Shown one piece after another: positions 58,081 through 64,000 of a stretch of DNA of 64,000 nt. Numbering within the stretch: position 1 is the stretch's first letter; the number at the start of each line of letters is the position of its first letter. The stretch spans positions 16,735,786 through 16,799,785 of the forward strand of contig QCXZ01000041.1 in assembly GCA_025024175.1 (NCBI GenBank), written 5' to 3'. Under the pieces are notes generated by a model. That model was not told the DNA's origin and searched no databases. It saw only the letters and a program-made list of their open reading frames with translations. Position numbers and translations under genes: made by a program. The stretch is from Rhyzopertha dominica. Taxonomy: Eukaryota > Arthropoda > Insecta > Coleoptera > Bostrichidae.

Positions 58081-59999
58081 TACAGCTACCGCCGAGTGAG
58101 TGAAGAGATGTGATTTAATGCAAAGTTTATGATCTGTAACTCTGTAAGACTGATGGTTTTAATGGATCTGCCTGTTTCGCGCGGGACATCAGTGCTGCAA
58201 ATACCTCTAGATGATAAAGAGTTTGTTTTGTATTTTGGAGGTGAAAATATTTATGACATTTTCGAAAGGGACTAGAAGATAGTTAGGAAGAGTTTTTTTC
58301 TAAGAATTTTGCCAATTCTGTCTGTGACATCGGAACGTAACGGAAGTGATGCAGTTGTTCTATAATTCGAAAGTTGGTTTGGATTTGAGATGAAGATGAG
58401 ATAATTAGAGGCAGATAGTATCTCACGGTTGTTATAGCGTTCTTTGTCAGACTGGCACGTAAGTATTGCAGTTCACTTTGAAGTTTGCCTTGTTCAGAAA
58501 ATTACTGTACGGAGACCAAGGGAATTCGGGACCGAATGTTTTTGTGGCAGATGGTGATGAAAAGACGCACATAAGTACCGATTTGTGGGGGTGAATTTAC
58601 GATATATAGAGTTGCCCAAAAGACCATCTGGTAAACGAGTGGCAATTATATTGTTATATCGCCTACCCAGGCCATATATTTAAATTTAGAAAGTCCGTAA
58701 TACTATGAGTAAATTACTTTATAATTTTCATCGTCTATAGTTATTTAATAGCACCCAAAATTACGTTGTGTTTGAATGAATACTATATGTAGCTCTATAA
58801 CGGAAAGGTAAACAAAAAAGTGGGAGTCAATAATAGAACCCCATTAACTAGTTGTTGCTGTACATAAATTATATAACATATAAAACAAAAAACAAAAACG
58901 AAAGTGTTTTTAATAGAAAAAGAAATATCAAAATATAAAACATCACAGAAAACTAAATTTAATGATTTTGCTAATTTGTAACAAGCGGACAACCCTTTTT
59001 ATGATTGTTAGAAAGACCATAAAGGCTAGGTGTTTAAGGGTTCATATGAATAATCTGTAACATCTTGCAATTAAAATTTTAAAGTTGGTTCAACCCTATA
59101 TAACCAATCCTTTAATTTTGAATTAAATTTAATTTTATGATCCCTTTTAATTTACTTAGAAAATTAGAAACTTTATTTGAGTACTCATTTTCATCTAAAA
59201 TAATGATACAATTTCATTTATCAGCTTTATCATCTTTAATTATCTTATTAAATTCTAAAAATAATTTAAGTTTAGCCGAATTGACGTTAGATTGCTTATT
59301 TGGTTCCGTATTAACCTTTTTTACAATTTTATTTAAAATTGAATTTACACATGGGATTAAAGTTTTTGTTTATTTCACAATTTAGATTTTCAAGGATACA
59401 TTCTCAATCAACTACAAATAAGTGGACATCATTAATGTCAATGGGTCGGTTCCCATTCACTTTGTTAAAGTTGATGTCAGCAGCTAAAATCAACCCAGTA
59501 ACCAAGACAACACCTTAAATTGGGGTATATTTTAGCTTAAAACGGAGATGAAAAACCGGCCTATCGTTTTTAGCTAAAATAAATTTCAGTCCCCCATTTA
59601 ATAATTCATATTCTTTATATGAAAAACTACAATTAAAATTATTAAATATTTAATATGACGAACCCTATATAAAATATAAAAATCTGTATGTGTATTTTGC
59701 GAAATCTATATGTTTTACAGGTTTAATAACGTTTCAAATTTTTCTTTATTTTAAAATAACGAATGATTGAAAAAAATAGCTGGAGATTTACAATGAAGTT
59801 CGTTGCTGTAGAAACTACGTAACTACCTTTTAATTTCGAATGAATTTTTTTGGAGCATGCACAAACAATTATTGTATTGAATTTGAATGTGTATTTTGGT
59901 CCACAAAATTTTTGAAACCGGCCCTGCAAAAAGCAACGCCGGCCGTTACTGAAATTACTAAAATTTTTAGCGCATATTAGTAGTAGTTTACCACAGTTT
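58081..59999. other. Gene-less AT-rich stretch
   Basis: No gene or repeat recognised. The 82-codon frame at 59137-59385 is hydrophobic and AT-driven, with no supporting signal. Confidence 0.45.
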
Positions 60000-60521
60000 A
60001 TCCGACAACATTGCTTCCCTCTACCGCGACTAACCCAAAGAGGAAACCCGGCTTCCGCAGTTTATTGATTTCGGCAGACCGCTGTTCGTAAGCAGCGCTA
60101 GGTGGTCAACAAACAAACTAAACCTGACGAAAAATCCTCCCACGCACTCTGCATTTGATGGTTATTACAGATCGCGACTGCAATAGCAACAATTGCGGTG
60201 ATTGTGCATTCCACGTGACCTTTTTAATTAGACGTCAGAATAATTAAATTTAGTGTCAACTGTTTTGCCAGTTCTATTGTTAGTTAATCGAATCCGGTGC
60301 TGTGGACGAACCAGTTTTGCCGTAGTACTAAATCGAAATTGTTAAAATCAGTTAATGCAATAAATTCAGTGCGTTATCTCAGCTCGAATCGCAGTTAAAA
60401 GCGGAAATTTTTAATAGCGAGTTTGTTTTTATGTAATAAATCATCGTAGGATAATTATTCCCGGTAAAGCAAGTGTTAACTACCTCAATTATTTGAAATT
60501 AGTGATGAGTGTGCGTAAAAA
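60000..60521 (+). promoter_or_regulatory. Probable promoter and 5' UTR of the gene starting at 60522
   Basis: The AT content drops and no repeat is seen, ending in a clean start-codon context (AAAAATGG). Initiator-like TCAGT words occur (for example 60350) but no convincing TATA box, so the start site is undetermined. Confidence 0.4.
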
Positions 60522-60639
60522 ATGGACAATCCCGGTTTCTCCGACGATTTTTCCGTATCAGAGGGCAATTCCAGTCTGCCCAGTTTGCCGGAAAATGTAG
60601 AAAGCCCAGAACGGTTAGACAATGGCTTCGCTGCTTGGA
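60522..60639 (+). CDS. First coding exon of an unidentified host gene (partial)
   Basis: ATG at 60522 in good context (AAAAATGG) opens 39 codons, MDNPGFSDDFSVSEGNSSLP and onward, ending DNGFAAW plus one base. A consensus donor GGA|GTAAGT follows (exon end 60639, phase 1). The encoded segment is acidic and Ser/Pro-rich without a signal peptide, so a cytosolic or nuclear N-terminus is likely. Codon content is much less AT-biased than the flanks. The frame read past the donor quickly becomes low-quality, supporting splicing. No second exon was found in the remaining 3.3 kb, so intron 1 is longer than that. I do not recognise the protein. Confidence 0.55.
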
Positions 60640-63600
60640 GTAAGTCATTGAGCAATTATTGCCGGTCTGGAATAATAATTCCATGCTCTTGTTACTTCAT
60701 TTATTGCTTATATGAAGGACTGTGATGTAACCGCAGATGTCTGTTATTTATGTGTATAGCATGATGTCATTGAGTTACAGAAATATGAGAAAGCCTCGAT
60801 TTCCACAAAAAAATAAGTCAAACCTGTCGACAAGTGCGGGTATATTATATTATATGAGTTGTTTATTGAATTCATTCGCGGATTTATTGACAATCTGGCT
60901 AAAAATAATATGCATCGCTTAATTTTAGTCGGGTCATGCTCCCATCTTATCACGTGTAGAAAAGATAACATTTTGTGTTTTAGTCTTTTGCAGAGTACTT
61001 TACGTTAAAATTGATATAAACTGGCAAAATGCAGTCACAGATCCTATGTAGTTGTGCGTTTTAGTGTAAACCTATATAAAGCGGCACTGCGCAACAATAT
61101 GCAAGTTGTCAATTCTTACAGTAAGAGCTATACAATTTCTATGCTTACAGAATCATGAAACCTTTTTTCTCATATTACATGTTTTTATACTAAATTGTAC
61201 TAAAAATAATCTATACATTTGCTTCCTGGGCATACGCAATGCCTGTCTGTGTTTGATTCAAAGATAAAAAGTAATAAAATTTAAGGAGCCTATAAGACTG
61301 TGCCTTGGTTTATGCATATTTAATACTTATTAGTTATTTAGTTGTAAGAAAGGTGCTTAAGGCAGCCATCGCAATACTACATTAACGCTCATATGAATTA
61401 TATTTTACTAGCTGTTGCCCGCGTATAGGAAATTGCATATAGCAAATATCATATCAACAGAAATAAAAATATTTTCGAACAAATACTAGATAAAAAATAG
61501 AGGTGTTGAAAAGATGAAAACCCCATAGTTATCTCCTTTTCACCTCCTCGGTGGAGGTACTTCCGGAAAGTGAAAGAGTACATATATGTGTTACTTTCTC
61601 ACAAAAGGCCTGAATATAATACTTTATGTTTATTTATTATTATAACTTTGAATATAACCGATATCATACGAATATTCACCCCGCTTTTCATGCATTTATG
61701 GGTGGAATTTCCAAAACAGAAGTGAATATATATGTATTAATAATATATATAATTAATTAATAATTACTTCATTAATAATCCAACTTAAAAATATCCCTTA
61801 TTTCACTCCCCTCAGAAGTGGAAATGTAAACACGCTGAAACGTGTACTTACTGGTTTCCAATAAACGTTTAAGTTATAAAGCTTCGATTTACTTCAAAAA
61901 ATAACAGGTCTTTCATATAAATTACAATTGAACATTGGAATATTGTTCAACATCAATTGCATTTGGTATACTTATTTTCGTATCTTAAATGCAACCCATC
62001 TTGAGAAAAAAAGTTTGTTATTGAAGACTTCTTTCGTTGTTACTACTAATTATTATTACATATTTGCTAAATCACAGCTTGCTTTGGTTTCGCGTATACA
62101 AAACTTACGTATTTGTAACTACCAAATTTGTATCTTTGTTACTTGTTATTTTTCAATGAGTTTAGTTAATACATTACCATATATTAGTGCTGCTCTTGGT
62201 TGCCAATTCCTATTTAGGAGTACGCACAAATGGACATTTATTTTTTTTAATTGAATAAAGACTGCACAAGTTGCACACGTTATTACAACAGAAAACAGAA
62301 GTAACAAAATGTACAAAAATTCTTGTAGCACTTTACCAGCTAACTTTAAAAATTGCGTTCCAAGTTACATGATTACACAGGTCGAAATAAAAATATTTGT
62401 CAAGCTTATCGTTGTGATAATCAGGTGTACAGTGTGACAGAATACATTTGTCTTTTTACTCATGCCAGATTAAACATCGGTACGTGATAAAACTAGGAAA
62501 TATGGTATTAATACGAACCCGCGATTTCTAATCAATCAAATCAATATTCTCAAGAAATATTTACACGTGTAGGATTGTATCGCTCGTGTGTGTGCTAAGA
62601 TATTTTAAGACAATAATCTGTCACATCTACATCTAGACAGGATTACCTGTATTTTTTTTCCAAAATTAAGTACTGGCGAACAAGCAAGGTCGTATTTAAG
62701 AATCCCTAAATCATAGTAATGTAAAATTAGAACAAAAGTGAGATAACTACATCATAAGCGTTCATAACTGTAGATTTTATCTTATTGTCTAACTAACTGA
62801 CTATACCTTAGATGTCAGTCAATACATTTCGATTGCATTTTTGGTACTCAACTATGAAAAGGTCTATGCTAATAAATATTGAAACAGCCTAATCAATACA
62901 TTCCTTATAGGATGTTGGATATGTAGAAGCGATACCGAAATACAATACTATTTTATGTACAGAAGCAAATAATAAAATATTAAAGTTTATGTTTTTATTT
63001 TGTATCGTTTTCAGTATTAACTTTTTCAATTATTAAACAGAGTATAAGATTTTACCTTTCTGTAGCTTTATGCAGTTTCCTGTGGAAGATTTTCCTATAG
63101 TTAGGTAAAACACAAGTTATTGTGTATCGTAATTTAAGTTAAAATGAGCTTATTAATAAACTAGTATTAATTGATCCACCTCAAAGTGGAGTGTATCGAT
63201 ATTAAACATGCATGGAAGAAATCAAAGTCTAATTCATTTGATTTTATTATAAAATGCAGAGCTTATGTAGAAAAATATTAAGGGTTACATAAAGAGTTGA
63301 AAAATATAATGATCTTTAAAGATTAATGTTTCACTTGTTGTGATCTATATAATACTATAAAAAGTTAACGTGGGGTGGAAGCGTGATACCTACTTCAAAG
63401 CTGATGTCTGTGTGAGGATTCTTCTAAAATCTTCTCGTATGTTTTAAAACCTAGAACTTTAAAACATTCAAAAGGCAAGCTATATGATGTTACAGTAATT
63501 ACTGCATTCCACTGTTTTCATTTTATTGCCATTTCATTTTTCAAAACTTTTCAATCATAGAAATTTTATCCACTATAGTGTGATGTAAATTGACTTGTAA

Positions 63601-64000
63601 ATGTTTATAGAGTTATCTGTGGTGTTTATGTTATGTCGATACTTATTTTAAAACGAATAAGACAGAATGAAACGACACGTCGATGGCAGCTATCCGTTAA
63701 TTAAATAGCTATAAAGCTGTATCCGACAAATATACGGTTTAATAAGATTTAGAAAGACGTATTTCAGGATCGTGGTGTGAGTTTCCCGTTTAGGAAGCCA
63801 TATGTAATATTCTCCAAAACGTGAGCTTTGGTTGAATTTCCCATTATGACACCTAATAGTATTTAGCTGAGAGGGTCACCCAGATATAGTCGGTGTGAAT
63901 TTAGGAATGGATACTGACTTGGGCATACATAACATAATTCAGGAACATTTTCTACCTTGTGTTGGCTTTACTGGTAAATGGTAATGCTTTATGCTAATGC
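60640..64000 (+). other. Probable intron 1 of the gene starting at 60522
   Basis: AT-rich, with no coding exon recognised up to the window end. It contains a dispersed-repeat tract at 61407-61830, listed separately. Confidence 0.4.
61407..61830 (+). repeat. Dispersed arthropod repeat (TAGCTGTTGCCCGCG type)
   Basis: Starts ACTAGCTGTTGCCCGCG at 61407-61423, a motif I recognise as the head of a repeat common across insect genomes. It is followed by spaced blocks: TTTTCACCTCCTCGGTGGAG at about 61538-61557, CACCCCGCTTTTCATGC...GGGTGGAATTTCC at about 61678-61712 and TATTTCACTCCCCTCAGAAG at about 61799-61818. Similar blocks occur at 23444-23592. The class is uncertain. Confidence 0.5.

Noticed and set aside
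59137..59385. 82-codon hydrophobic frame as a membrane protein
   Set aside because: Leu/Ile/Phe/Ser richness follows from AT-rich codons; no promoter, splice or homology evidence.
60080..60130. CTCF-like site (GCGCTAGGTGGTC)
   Set aside because: The match to the CTCF core needs a gap and is not convincing by eye.

Overview
This is a eukaryotic, almost certainly insect, intergenic/intronic window. It is AT-rich (roughly two thirds A+T by eye). It carries spliced-exon candidates with GT/AG borders and is packed with arthropod transposable elements of many ages. No bacterial-style genes, rRNA, CRISPR array or intact tRNA gene is visible. Most open reading frames of 60-100 codons are chance frames in AT-rich DNA, or antisense shadows of transposons.

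Layout. 1-20 kb holds decayed IS630-Tc1-mariner elements: a TIR-bounded copy at 1.9-3.3 kb, a copy with ~200 bp TIRs at 6.3-7.8 kb, mariner pseudogenes at 12.1-12.5 and 17.5-18.1 kb, and a giant foldback element at 15.36-16.34 kb. A 5'-truncated non-LTR retrotransposon lies at 10.4-11.1 kb. 20-25 kb has a hAT-like terminus, a TATA-containing promoter with a possible non-coding first exon (21.7-22.0 kb), a tandem repeat, a striking heat-shock-element-like array (23.6-23.9 kb) and a possible ATG-bearing exon (24.8 kb). 26.2-28.0 kb is a small TIR element bracketed exactly by two ~200 bp direct repeats. 28.2-29.0 kb is a deleted element that combines a SWIM/YqaJ-family-like 5' gene fragment with a convergent THAP-domain fragment between inverted repeats. 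31-37.7 kb is featureless. A possible terminal exon of a host gene lies on the minus strand at 37.8-38.1 kb.

38.8-43.0 kb and 50.4-55.3 kb hold two near-identical Gypsy-type LTR retrotransposons in opposite orientation. Each has identical LTRs and a perfect 4-bp target duplication (ATCT, ACAT). Both carry the same in-frame deletion, which removes the end of RNase H and nearly all of integrase, so they look like a recently mobile non-autonomous family. The 5' LTR of the second copy is interrupted by an 810-bp hAT-type element with an 8-bp TSD; its other LTR is the empty site. Between the two lie a mariner-like element split by a 976-bp hAT-type element (43.5-45.75 kb), a Penelope-like retroelement remnant with hammerhead-like motifs (47.2-48.4 kb) and another mariner-like pseudogene (48.8-49.5 kb). 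57.2-58.1 kb is a decayed non-LTR reverse transcriptase.

The best host-gene evidence is at 60.5 kb: a 5' UTR plus a 39-codon first coding exon with a consensus GTAAGT donor in phase 1, on the plus strand, running out of the window. The exon candidate at 24.8 kb also ends in phase 1 with GTAAGT, so the two could be alternative first exons of one gene whose body lies to the right. No downstream exon was found here, so this is a hypothesis.
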